A stretch of 64,000 nucleotides of DNA, from assembly GCA_012845835.1 (NCBI GenBank), contig JABAKD010000028.1, forward strand, positions 8,745,632-8,809,631, read 5' to 3'. The position numbers were made by a program, and so were the translations under genes. The notes beneath the pieces were generated by a model that did no database searches, had not been told where the DNA came from, and saw only the letters and a list, made by a program, of their open reading frames with translations. This document shows, one piece after another, positions 23,373-33,958 of the stretch; within the stretch, counting starts at the first letter, position 1; every line of letters starts with the position of its first letter. This stretch comes from Undaria pinnatifida (lineage: Eukaryota; Sar; Phaeophyceae; Laminariales; Alariaceae).

Positions 23373-25136
23373 CGGGGGGAGGGGGGGGGGCGTACACAGA
23401 GGCAGGTTTGGGATTGGAAGAATGGGATGCGGATGAAAGGGGGCAGGGAAGAGGGATAGGAGGGGAGACAGAGGTAGTGTTTGGATCACCAGGGGCGGGC
23501 GGGGGAGGGGAGTGCGGGCGGGGGAGGGGAGTGCGGACGCGGGGAGGGGGGGGGGCACATAAAAGTGGGGACTGGAACAATGGGACATGGTGGGACGGGG
23601 GCAAGGAGGAGGAGGACGGGAGGGAGGGGAGACAGAGGTAGCGTTTGGATTGAAACACAGGGCGCAGGGGGAGAGGTGAGAGCGGACGGCGGTGCTTGGG
23701 CGTACACAGATATAGGGTTGGGACTGGAACTATGGAGCGCGGGTGGGGGACAGGGGCAGCGGTAGGAGGGGAAGCAGAGGGAGCGTTTGGATTGGAACAC
23801 CGGGGGGGGGGGGGGGGGGGCGGAAGCGGGGGGTCTGTGGCGGGGGGGGGGCAAAGGTAGAGGAAACGTTGGGATTGAACCGAGAGTGCAGCACAGATAC
23901 TACTATAGGCGTTCAGGGGTCTGTCATTATCCGTTTGTTGCATCATCTGCCGCGTTTCCTGCTTGAACTGCTAATGATTCGACGAAGAAATATGTAGAAA
24001 GCACACTCGACAAATCGAGAACCAGAACCAGAGCATGTGTTCGGGCGCAATGGCGGTAGTTTTGGGCTGAGCTCTAAATATCTGCCAATAACTAGTGATG
24101 GTTGCACAAAAACACTCACCGCCGTAACTCAGCGCCTAGCTAGCTTTACCCTGTAGCCTATTAGTACGAGGAGTGGAGTTTGTTAGGAATTGGGCAGGAG
24201 GAAGCACTAAGATCTCAAAGAGACGTGTGACAAGCCACAACCGTGACAACTAGAGCGGTGTCATCTACATTGGCGCCAGCGACAGCCATGACCAACCAAG
24301 AGAGGCGTGCCAGAAATCTACGGGGCTGCCACTGGGAGCTATAGCATCTGGAGTAGGCTTGCATTCATGATGTTTTATTCCTAGTAATAGCGGACTTTTG
24401 TGTGTGTGTTTTTTCTACCAGTAGATAAGTACACTACCGCAACAAACATACCAAAAAAAAAATGTGTTCCCCCAATTATGCTCGCTATGCTGGAACGAAA
24501 AGTCCAGCTATCTACTTTCATGAGCTTCAAAACGACCGAATACACCAAACTACTTTCTAGTATGATGGCTATCAGCCTAGTCTAGAGCCGCAGCGGGCAA
24601 CCGAGGCGCGGGCTAACACAGGGGACGATCCAAGCGTCAAGAAAAATTGACCCTTTTCCAACCAACGCTAATGATAGTCCATTCCCATGTGTGTTGTCTC
24701 CACAACAGGGGTGCAGCGCTAAGAGAGTCAGCGGACACTATGATAATACATTGTATTTTTTCGTACGTATGATAGCTAATCTGGGTTACGCATCCGCCAG
24801 CAGCATACACCACCCCCCCCCTTTCCCCCTTCCCCCTTACTGCTCTGCGCACTCCTGCGGATCGTTTGAAACATCGTTTGGAACTACTACCTGGTATAAG
24901 TTCGCATAGCCGGCGATAGAAACTCTGGGGCACGATATTTGTAACTGTCGCCAACGTGTGTGCGTTGGTGGGTGGTGGGCGGTAACTGTTGCTGTGTTGT
25001 CGCAATAATCTAGGCCGTGATCACAAGATGGGCTTCTGTACCGTCAAAATGCGTCGAAACCGAACCGTATAATGTACCACTTCCTGGCTTAAGCCCCAAC
25101 AAAGAGGGCAGTGTACGCTTAGTTTTGGGAAACACG

Positions 25137-25200
25137 CAACAGCAGCAGCATAGCAGCCGCAGCACCACCACCAGCACCATAAGCACCACAAGAAGCACCA
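25137..25200. repeat. CAG/CAC trinucleotide repeat
   Basis: An imperfect run of CAG, CAC and CAT-like triplets. Another CAG/CTG-rich run is at 25612-25695. Confidence 0.8.
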
Positions 25201-26103
25201 TGGCTGTGCCTGGTTCTACGATGCTATCATGCGTACCAGCTCGAATGCATTGTGCATGTACCAGGTACCAGGTACAGCAGTTGACCCTCTTCAGTGCCGG
25301 TTGAATAGTGCCTATTACAGGTATAGTGCCAGTGAAATCGCTTGGCACCACTAGAACCCGCTATAGATATCGTCCGACACCCTGAGACCTCGACCGTCCC
25401 TATATACGACCTCGTTTCAAGCCTCATGGTCTTCCTGAGACGCCATTGTGAGGGAAGGAGGCTAATAATGTTGCTCAAAGGCTACTACGAATACTCCCTT
25501 CTACATTCGATTTTCACCACACTTGACAGGCCGTTTTGCGATACATTCGGGCGTTTTGGCCGCGTTAGTATTTTGTTCGTACGTTCTTCCCAGCAGCTGT
25601 AGCGGCGCCTGCAAGGTAGCAGCAGCCCCTCTAGGTAAACGAGCCCCTACAACAGCAGCCCCCACAGCAATAATAGCAGCAGCAGCCACATCACCATCCT
25701 GCTTCCTTGCTCGGCTCTTGCGTGTTATTTTTCTGGCTCGGGGAAGTTTAGGGTTATTCGTTGCGAAGATGTTGAGGGCAACCATGGTCCTTGTGACCGG
25801 GTGGTCATGCCTCCCTCCCCCGGGTCAAGTTACGGACACACCGGCGGGTCGCCATTGCTTGACGGAGCAGAGGGCTAACCAACGGGGCCGGTACGGCCAA
25901 GGCTCATATGTACAACACGGCCGTCCACCCACCCATCCACTCACCCGCCCGTCAACACACACCCAACCATTACCCCCCCATCCACTAACCCAACCACAAC
26001 AAACCACCCATCACCAACCTACCCACCTACTCAGCCGACAACCAGCTACCTGGACTCCCCAGGGACACAGAAACAAAGTTCAGTCTCAAGCATCAAACTA
26101 GAA

Positions 26104-26173
26104 AAACCTCCACGGAAGGAGCGCCTCAAATATATTAGAACCTCCACGGAAGGAGCGCCTCAAATATCTTAGA
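26104..26173. repeat. 35-bp tandem duplication
   Basis: Two adjacent copies of a 35-bp unit beginning AACCTCCACGGAAGGAGCGC, at 26104 and 26139, with one visible difference. Confidence 0.9.
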
Positions 26174-26520
26174 AACTCCGTCTTCGCCCCTGCACCGCCC
26201 CTAACTATCGCTGCACTGCTGCTGTACTGCTGTACCTACGTGGGAGAGGCAACGCTACTGTAGTAAGCTGGGGGGATAATCGTGTAAGTGGCAGCACGAC
26301 CCTGAAGTCTTGGAGAAGCTGAGTTGGAGAGGTGAGACGCAGCCTAAGTGTCACCCTAGTTAGGCAAACGGGTTCGTTTAGCGGGTGCGTCTTTTTCTAA
26401 CGGCAGGTGGAGACCGACCGTCGAAGGAATCAAAAATGTACAGGCGCAGGCAAATCCCGCACTATCCAGGTCAAAGATAGAGCGACAATAGCCGTCGATT
26501 CCTGGGTGGATATATCTCAC

Positions 26521-26557
26521 CTTCTTGGCCGAACCTTATAGGGTTCGGCTGAAGAAG
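26521..26557. repeat. Short hairpin
   Basis: CTTCTTGGCCGAACC pairs with GGTTCGGCTGAAGAAG across a 4-6 base loop, with one bulge. It is the strongest of several small hairpins in 26280-26640. Confidence 0.7.
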
Positions 26558-26899
26558 GCCGGCAAGTCCAAGGTGTTGACTATTAATAGACCGAAGGGGT
26601 GAGGTTAACACCAAGTCTGTGTTTTGCAGATGGATAAAAACTGGTACACAAACGAAAGTGTATGGAGCTTGTTTTACCCGGATCTCCAGGAGGATCTAAA
26701 ACAAAAAAAAAAAACTGTACCTACGTACCGGCACCTATATATTCTACTGATGTAAATGCCGTAGCTGTGTCGAACTACCCGTTCCCGCCACCTCCACGAC
26801 ATGGACAAACGGACACGTGGTGTGCTCTATAGCGCGGATGGAAGCATTGCACTACGCTTGCTACGATGTCCCATGAAAAATTGTGTTTTTTTTCGCGTG

Positions 26900-26987
26900 G
26901 AGCGGCGTGTTCCTCGCCGGGTGACACAAGCTGGCATGCCTCCCTGAGGCATGCCAGCTGGCATCCCCCAGTGGGGAACACCCCGCT
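26900..26987. repeat. Long imperfect inverted repeat (hairpin, arms about 41 nt)
   Basis: The inner stem AGCTGGCATGCC / GGCATGCCAGCT (26929-26940 and 26948-26959) is perfect, with a 7-base loop. Pairing continues outward with mismatches to GAGCGGCGTGTTCC and GGAACACCCCGCTC. About 33 of 41 positions pair by eye. No gene overlaps it. Confidence 0.85.
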
Positions 26988-27359
26988 CCCCCAGAGGGAG
27001 TGTTGTATATCTATGTAAAATATGCACTTTTTTGGGAGGGGACGTGCTGTTCTCCGGCGGCTGAGGGGTTTTTCTCGTACTTTCGGCTGCGGGGCAAGCA
27101 AGGGGGCAATGGGTACTTTACGACGCATGTAGGGATCCCGGTCGAGCTCCGTCGTGGTGCTTTGATCATTCAAAGTCGCTGAACTGGCTCCGTTTTCAAG
27201 GGGTTACGTTCCGTCTCGCGGAGCCGGACCATGTCATGGAAACCCCTCTTTTTTGGGTAAAAACAGTCCGCTCCGTTCTCACTTTATATCATTACCGCCC
27301 GCTGTGCAAAATCATCAGTCTAATGTGTTTTACCCTCTCTGCTGTCCGCTACGACGGAG

Positions 27360-27720
27360 TTACATACGGCCAGCAGTAGCAACGGCAGCAACGGCAGCAA
27401 CGGCAGCAGCTGTAGCAGCACATTTCTCGAACATCATACGCAGGTACATAAAGCCAGCAGCAGCAACAGCAGCAACAGCAGCCGAAGCAGTCCAAATCTC
27501 GAACATCATACGTATTTGTTCTACCTAGCCTTGTGTGACTTTTGTTGTACACCTCGCACTGAACATGTAACACATTACTGCCAAGCGTTTTGCCCCCATG
27601 TCGGGAGGGCATTGCACTGCTAAGAGTATTAATATCACGAAGGTCGTATCACATGATAGTCGTATGTGTTCCACCTAGCCCTTTGACGGCTCGTTTTCAC
27701 ATCGCACCTTCTCAGCAGCA
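27360..27720. repeat. Spaced tandem repeats: CAG-rich tract plus AACATCATACG module
   Basis: Two units (about 27370-27442 and 27453-27512) each consist of an imperfect (CAGCAA/CAGCAG)n tract followed by TCTCGAACATCATACG. After the second unit comes TTCTACCTAGCC...CACCTCGCACT. A third, weaker match (GTTCCACCTAGCCC...CATCGCACC) is at 27668-27708. The resulting Cys-rich frame on the minus strand is an artefact. Confidence 0.7.
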
Positions 27721-28189
27721 AGTACCGAGCACCCCCTTTCAGCAGCAGCAGGAGACCGTTCTCCGCGTCAATACTTACTACATGAACACTAAAGATAGTA
27801 CGAAGTAGAAAATACGTAACGGGGGGCATTGAGGAGCCGTCGTGGCAGGGGAAAGTCTCATGAATTTCCACGATTGGGTGTTTCAAGTTTTCGGCGTTTG
27901 AACGTGCAGTAGCCTAGCACTTTTTCCGTGAGATTTGTTTAACTAAGACATGATTCCAACAACTTTTGCAAGTTTTGCAGCACCCGGACTTGGAGAGAAG
28001 AGAGCACCAACAGTTGTGGGCGAGGAAAGTTCGTTGTGCACGGACTAAAACCTTTGCCTACAGATGTCTTGAAACACATTCAGCAATCATCAAATAATGA
28101 AAAGACATTGAACCTATAATAGAACATTTTGTTTCACATGTCCGGGGCTAGCCTTGCCCGACATGGACTCAACCTGCTTATCCTTGCAT

Positions 28190-29084
28190 GTTGAAGTTGC
28201 ATGGGCGCCCTCACCGCAGGGTGGTGGGCAGTTTCCGTGGTTCGTACGAGAACACAGCCCACAACAACGCTCGCACGTACATCTACGATCATGACCTGCA
28301 ACGAAGAGCGCAGGCTTCACATCTTGACGGCGAAACAGTAAAAGGTTATCGCGGACAATCTCAAGGAACACAGTCTTTGGTTACCGAGTGTCGTGCATTG
28401 CTTGTCGAAATAAACCGACTCAGATTGCGACAACATGAGCATTTCTTTCTCGCGTGTCGAACCCACTGCCGCAACAGAAATTGCGGCCTTGCTTTATAAA
28501 GGCAACACAACCGCACCTGCAAAGCGCCACATATACACCTTCCCGCGAAACGGACCAGCATCAGAATATGGTAAGCCGCGTTTTGTACCCATATACTCGA
28601 GTAGTTATCTCCCTCTACACTACCCATTACTGCACTTTTCCGGTTAAGCTGGATAGCCACCTGGCAATTTAACGAACGGACAAAAGTACCGTACTTTATC
28701 AACGACAGCAAAGCCCGTTTATGACTTTTATTATTGTGGACAACGTTTGCTAATAGAGCCAGTGTTCCATCTATTGCCCTCCGTCGCACAGAAAAGGGCG
28801 CGATCAATACGTCAGGACTGATGAACTCGAAATGTCTTACATCAAGAAACACCTCCCCCAAAAACGTTTGACCACCAACAACGCCATTCATAATGCCCCC
28901 CCTGAATACTCTGTAGGTAAACGGTTACCCGCGAGCTTTCACTGATCACATCAATAGAAAAATGAAACAGGTAGACGCAATGGCCGTTGTGGTGCACATG
29001 GGACCTCCCGCGTTAATGGCGACCTCCAAATGATCGCCGACCTGGCCCGAAATACAATAAAACGTCCTTTCAGGTCAAACCGGC
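28190..29084 (+). pseudogene. Helitron Rep protein, N-terminal portion, frameshifted
   Basis: Recognisable pieces in order: KLHGRPHRRVVGSF and ARTYIYDHDLQRRAQASHL near 28190-28330; HIYTFPRNG ... FVPIYSSSYLPLHYPLLHFSG near 28530-28650 (compare the family motif with DPLQYPLLFP.GE.GW); and DAMAVVVHMGPP ... PTWPEIQ near 28975-29060 (compare QDAMA....G.PDLF.T.T.NP.WPEI). Several stops and frame changes separate them. A 176-residue open frame on the opposite strand (28361-28891) is taken as its shadow. Confidence 0.65.
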
Positions 29085-29741
29085 ATGAACAGACATGACC
29101 TCATCGACCGCGTTTTGAACGTGAAGCTCAATCACCTCCTCGCTGATCTAAAAGTAATTTTTTCCGGAAAATGTGCATACCTCACGTACGTTATTGAATA
29201 CCAATCCAGAGGTGTTGTGTATGCGCATATCATCGTCAACTACGAAGGGGCAACTCCAGAGCAGCGCGCACAAGTTGACGATCGGATTTGGACCAACCTC
29301 CCACACCCTTCCATCGCAAACGGGGAGCTCCGTGCCAAAGTCGTCAAATACATGGTCTACAAGAAATGTGGGAGTCACCATCCATCTGCACCTTGCATGG
29401 AAATAAACGAGTGACAGAAAAAAATCCCACAACCGTATCATTCCGCCTTCACACTCTACACCAACAACTCTGGTCGAGCCCAATGCAAAGGTATTAGCAA
29501 AACGGTGACACAACCACTATCAGGCGTGAAAACCGCGAAAACACTCCAGCTGACACCGAGATCGATAATAGGGGTATCGTCCCGTAAAACCCACACCTGG
29601 TATTTGTTCATGAAATATGACTGTGACATCTGCGTCGACTTGGTGACAGCCGGGGCAGTCATTGCCTACCTTTACAAGTACGCAACATACAAAAGGCAAA
29701 CACAAAACGTGGGGGGGGGGAATTGTACGGCAAATATATAA
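29085..29741 (+). pseudogene. Helitron_like_N (Rep) domain fragment
   Basis: The frame 29085-29414 reads NRHDLIDRVLNVKLNHLLAD, then IFSGKCAYLTYVIEYQSRGV followed by VYAHIIV. It then has an acidic stretch, VVKYMVYKKCG and SAPCM. The family hallmarks (RPDL..RVF..KL..LL.DL, VIEFQKRGLPHAHI, MIH.PCG..N..SPCM) are clear. The first His of the H-x-H active pair is replaced by Tyr (VYAHIIV instead of LPHAHI). After a frameshift, 29560-29690 gives SRKTHTWYLFMKYDCDICVD and AVIAYLYKYATYK, matching the ...YNP.LL.KYN.HINVE...IKYLFKY.YKG block. It is inactive. Confidence 0.75.
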
Positions 29742-30812
29742 AGGCTTATTGCAGCGTTAGGTGCATAGTAAATATCCAGCTCCGGGGCAATGTGACACAC
29801 TTCGGAGTAACCACTCAAGAGAGAACACCTTCAGCTAGCCTTCTTTACGTCCACAATAAGGGGGAACAGCCAGTTGCTCACGAATAAGCCGACGAGCTTG
29901 ACAAACGGCAAGCTGCTGCAGACGCTGTCGTCTCCAGTCTTCACTGATCTGATGAGGTACTTCGGGCGTCCTATTTCACCCCTGCGCAATGATTTGACTT
30001 AGGTCATCTCTTACAACACCGTTTCTGGATCCGACGGTTTCGAGTCGCAAAACCGGTTTGCCTATCTTATAGACCCGAGACTGGTGATTCTTCAGGCCTC
30101 GATTTTCGGGTACCGTTTCCGGGTCGGCCTCCAACCGAAAATAGCATCCGGATTTGGTTTTCAACATGTCATGGGCGGCAATAAGCGTGTTAACAAGCCG
30201 AAAATAGAGTAGTACTGTTGTAGTAGTAAAACTTTAGTACCACACACAAGACACGCATCAGACACATCTAATCTGCTGAGCAAGCAGCACGTATCATGGG
30301 CGTACTCGTGGTGCTGCTGCTGTGTCCCGCTATCCACTGGCACACACCTCGAGTCTCACCACGAGCCAATGGGATCGGATAGTGATGGTGACGACTACGA
30401 GAGCGTTGCCACTCTCCTCGCAGTCAGTCGCGATTGCAACACAAGACACACACTACTCGTACTCGTCAAGGACGAGGACAGCCGCCGTCTGCGACATGTC
30501 GTTGTTGTACGAGATCTACGGGAGCGAGGGGGGAGACAACCCTCCTGGCGTGAAGCGCACGCAACGTGCTTTCCCTCGGCCCGCCTACAAAACTTCATCT
30601 GCGAGTGTGCTGAGGTGCTCTGGTGCGGCGAACTCGTGCGAGTACGTAGTCGAGCGATTGCCGTTGTTGATCATTTTTCACGAGGGCTTTGTTCAAAAAA
30701 CAATCTGCAAATTCGGGTTTCACTATAAGGGTTGTCGACCCGATTCTCCCCGTCTGATTCTGCGACCCGAAAATCCATCTCATTTTCGGATTCGGATACG
30801 CTATTGTGAGAG

Positions 30813-31271
30813 ATGGCCTTACCACCAACTAGTACATGCCTCCAACACTTCGAACAATTTTCCTTTGAAACAGAAAGGACTTCCAAACGTCGTCGACTCG
30901 ATATCTCTCACGGCAATGATAGCAGTGGAGATGAGCAACTTCCATCTACAGCTCTTCGCGACAGCTACAGAAACTTCGTCTAGCAGAAAGTAACGGCCAA
31001 CATCAGCCGGATACAATACGAGAGTCCCGACCAAGGGGATATCAGGTTCTTGCGTTTGCTGCTGCTACATCGCCGGGCCCACAGCTTCGTTAAGCTACGC
31101 TACTCGTATATCAACGGCTTCGAGAACGAAACATATCAATCGTGTGCAAGAGAAGTTCACCTCGTTAACGACGTTGACGAGATACCGTTTGCATGCACGA
31201 AGCTATGTATGGGGTTCGCCACAGCACGAGAACTGCATCATTTTATAGGAGGTACAGGCTGGTTCACGTAA
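30813..31271 (+). pseudogene. Helitron mid-protein fragment (pre-helicase region)
   Basis: From ATG 30813 (MALPPTSTCLQHF) one frame is open to 31271 except for a TAG after DSYRNFV (about 30980). The second part, QYESPDQGDIRFLRLLLLH followed by RRAHSFVKLRYSYINGFEN, TYQSCAREVHLVNDVDEI and TARELHHF, matches the Helitron region ...Y..P..GE.FYLRLLL...RG..SFEDLR.VNG....TF.EAC...GLL.DD.E.... that precedes the helicase. The first 55 residues carry an RRR cluster and are not diagnostic. The helicase domain does not follow. Confidence 0.65.
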
Positions 31272-31318
31272 AAAAAATATATATATACATATATATATAA
31301 ATATATATATATATATAT
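31272..31318. repeat. AT dinucleotide microsatellite
   Basis: An imperfect (AT)n tract directly seen. Confidence 0.9.
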
Positions 31319-31332
31319 TCCCCGACGAGCGT

Positions 31333-31581
31333 CCACGCCGTTTTTTCCATTCAGACCGTGAAATTTTGCACACGTCTTCTATGTGCCATTGCGAAGACCC
31401 CACCTGTCGGGATTTTTCGGGGGTGGTTGTCTGATTTCTCGTCAGTTGAGAATTTTTGGAAAATGTGGCCCACCTTAAACCAAAATGTTTCGGCGAAAAA
31501 AAAAACGGGAGTCAGGCCTCGTGATGGGCATGTAGAACACGTGTGCAAAAAATCAGGGTCCATCTCTCAAAAACGGCATGG
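31333..31581. repeat. Foldback element, arms about 65 bp
   Basis: The left arm (about 31333-31397) contains CCACGCCGTTTTTTCCAT and then ATTTTGCACACGTCTTCTA. The right arm, reverse-complemented (31581-31515), contains CCATGCCGTTTTTGAGAG and then TTTTTTGCACACGTGTTCTA. The core around TTTTGCACACGT is the best-conserved part. A plus-strand 106-residue frame across it (31358-31678) is unrecognised and probably an artefact. Confidence 0.65.
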
Positions 31582-33208
31582 ACATTTGGCCTTTTGTGCG
31601 CAAACGTTAGTAAGATACGTTATTTCCTTCAAATTATTTGATTTTGGTGTAAGATCCAGTTTTCTCGTTAGGTTCTGATTAATGTTGAACACAGGCAGGT
31701 CAGATCTTCGATTTTTCCTCGAAAATTTCTACCGACATGCCTTGGAGTACCTCCAACCGGTTCGTGCAAAATGCGGCGCAATTTTTTTCCTCGCCTCCGC
31801 TTGGAAAAAGCCTGAATACTACTGAAGAATATGAAGGCCTGTCATTGGTCAATACGAGTTTTGCTCCTAGAGACAGCCCGAGGCCGTGAAAAAAGAAATC
31901 CCCATGTCACCCTCTTCCATTGGTCATGGGGGTCAGTATGATACCAAATATTCACCCTTTGACAGAATATTGCAAGCGGCATTCGCCGGGGAGAGAATTT
32001 GGGGGGGGGTTACGTGAACCAGCCTGTAGCTCATCTGTACATGTTCTCAAGGTACGAGTATGATACACGACAGATGAGCCAGCTCATGATCTGTCCGGGA
32101 TGCGAACCGTACAGAACGATGATGCGGTGTATCCTCATCCACATCCACATGTCTACAGCTGCTATGTACTGTATATGTACACGTATAATTGTCATTTCTG
32201 TTTTCTTCGGACCCATCTCTTCGTGCTCGCACCTTCATCCGAAACGTTAGGGGGGGTGGGCACAATTCGATCGTTGGGGTCACGTTGCCGGAGGTTTGGG
32301 CGCGATCCGTGCAGTGTGTCGCGCGTGGCAAGCCTTTTAAACGTGTTTGGCCGTGGCCAGGATAAGGCAAATCCCCGGGTTTCCGCAACATCCAACATCG
32401 TGCGCGCGCACAAAGGGTATACCTTTTTTATGGTATTATACCCTCTTGCGCGCGTACCAGACTCAGTGGTAACACTAACTTTCAGTCTGTTTTTGCCCTC
32501 TCATGGAACACAGTCATGAGCACAGCCAACACGCAGAGAGCACAGCAACGTTAAAAAACTGCCGCCCAGCAGTATCACCAGCAGGTAACACCTTGCGTGT
32601 GTGGCACATCTATCTGCGCCGTACTGCTGTGGCTAGTTGATTTTCTCGGGGCCTGCATCGTACATGTAATCGATAACCTGTCTTTTGCTGCTGGTGTGGG
32701 CAGCTTCGCTATTTTGGACGAAAATGTTAGGACCGTTTGGATTTAAGACTTTTGCATCAATGATTCTTATCATATAATATTTCCGAACATGAATTTGTGT
32801 TTCTCCCCCCCCGCGAGCATACACCCAGCCATGTGTAGACAGCAGTGAACATGCAGATAACACAGACAACGCTACAACCGTGCCCAGCAGCACAAACAAC
32901 AGCAGGCAACATCATCATGCGCGTGTAGCATAGTGTACTGTGCTACATACAGCGGTACAGCAGTATACGTACAACAGCAAACTGGTGGTTTGGTTGGTAA
33001 TCGAACTTCGCTAGGCAAAGTAAATTCGTCTGCTCCAGGGGACGGACAACGATCAAAAAACAACCCAGCATGATTTTTCTTGACTCTAAAAAGCAAACAG
33101 CAGTGGATACAGGCGCTGATGCTCCATGAGAGAGGGCTTCTCTATCTGAGCGACAATAGAAGCCCTACAGTTCCTCATTCCGTGCACTTCGGGTCCACAT
33201 TAACAAGG
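31582..33208. other. Gene-free stretch
   Basis: No gene is supported. The only structured item is the hairpin at 32400-32458. CAG/CTG-type triplets are scattered at 32820-32960. Confidence 0.5.
32400..32458. repeat. Hairpin with alternating GC arms
   Basis: GTGCGCGCGCACAAAGGGTA (then TACC) pairs with GGTATTATACCC followed by TCTTGCGCGCGTAC. The loop is TTTTTTAT. A three-base bulge (ATT) and two or three mismatches are visible. Confidence 0.8.
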
Positions 33209-33389
33209 AACTTGCAAAATCGAAATTCGACTTTTTTTTTTAATTTAATTTAATTTGCATCTGGTTGGTCGAAGAATGAATCACCAAGCAGGCATTCTCC
33301 GAATTACCATTATTACGAAAAATCAAATATAACGAAGTAAAAAAAAGACTTCATTTGGTCGGAATTAGTCGAAAATCGAATTTCAAGTT
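33209..33389. mobile_element. AT-rich MITE-like element with about 24-bp TIRs
   Basis: The left end is AACTTGCAAAATCGAAATTC followed by GACT. The right end, reverse-complemented, is AACTTGAAATTCGATTTTCG followed by ACT. The 181-bp interior is AT-rich and non-coding. No convincing target-site duplication is seen, so the class is not assigned. Confidence 0.5.
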
Positions 33390-33439
33390 GGGGAGTATGT
33401 GCACCTAGGCATGGCATGTTCTATGTAACCGAAGCCGGG

Positions 33440-33850
33440 CACGCAAATTGGTGCCATGTCGTCGGCTGATTGAGAGGCGAGAAGCCACCATTGCGAGAGG
33501 TAGGACCACCGGAGCAGCCGCAGCGCGGCCTCCGAAGGCCCTTAGCACAGCCTAGACCGCCTGGGATCCTTCGAAAAGCCGAGACCGCCGCAAACCCAGT
33601 TTTTCGTCGCCCTGCACCTCGAAAGTTACACGAACAACTACCACATCACGACTTTGCCGACAAGTTCGACCGCTAAATCCCCGTCGCAGCTGCCCGTGTG
33701 GGGCGGCGGGGCTGGGGCGGCCCATCCAAGAGACGCCTAGATACATAGCCTCCTAACCGCTGCCGGCAAAAACAATCTGCCGCTAGCCGCGGCGCCCCGG
33801 GGAGGACGCGAGCCATCGCTCGCCTCGGTCGTTCCCCACGGGTGTTTGTT
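33440..33850. other. GC-rich block, unassigned
   Basis: A sharply bounded GC-rich segment between AT-rich neighbours. Open frames exist on both strands (plus 33470-33676, minus 33552-33969). None is recognisable, and I cannot decide between an exon-rich piece of a gene and repeat DNA. Confidence 0.3.
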
Positions 33851-33958
33851 GACCCTTGTGCGTTTTTTTTTATTCTCGAATGCACTACGCCGTTTCTTGA
33901 TAAGAAGCAGAGTTGAATTTTTCGTGTATTTTTCATGAAATAATTGTTTTTGAAAATA

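Larger units (their letters stand above)
21945..23870. repeat. Degenerate G-rich minisatellite
   Basis: About eleven degenerate copies of a core near CAGAGGTAGGGTTGGGATTG followed by GAACAATGG are separated by G-rich spacers of variable length (for example near 21990, 22060, 22150, 23075, 23400, 23470, 23630, 23705, 23775 and 23850). LINE fragments interrupt it at 22190-22858 and 23165-23372. All open frames over it (Pro-rich on minus, Gly-rich on plus) are artefacts. Confidence 0.75.
23871..28189. other. Mostly gene-free stretch with several short repeats
   Basis: No gene is supported apart from a weak minus-strand frame at 25501-25785. Entries at 25137-25200, 26104-26173, 26521-26557, 26900-26987 and 27360-27720 describe what can be seen. 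The segment 26280-26640 is non-coding and unusually rich in small inverted repeats. Confidence 0.5.
28190..31271 (+). mobile_element. Helitron remnant (Rep-protein region)
   Basis: Broken plus-strand coding segments occur in the order expected for a Helitron RepHel protein. They are an N-terminal region with a YIYD.D.Q.R box, a PLHYPLL box and a QDAMA-like box. Next come the Helitron_like_N domain and a segment ending in an ..RFLRLLL... and ..DLR.VNG.. type region that precedes the helicase. About 1 kb of unrelated sequence (29745-30812) separates the last two. No helicase, 5'-TC or 3'-CTRR terminus was identified. Confidence 0.7.

Noticed and set aside
23355-23946. Pro-rich minus-strand proteins (up to 193 residues)
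   Set aside because: Produced by G runs on the plus strand in the minisatellite.
27349-27612. Cys-rich minus-strand peptide
   Set aside because: The poly-Cys stretches come from antisense CAG repeats.
28361-28891. 176-residue minus-strand open frame
   Set aside because: The plus strand of the same interval carries Helitron Rep boxes in the expected order. The minus frame has no recognisable domain.
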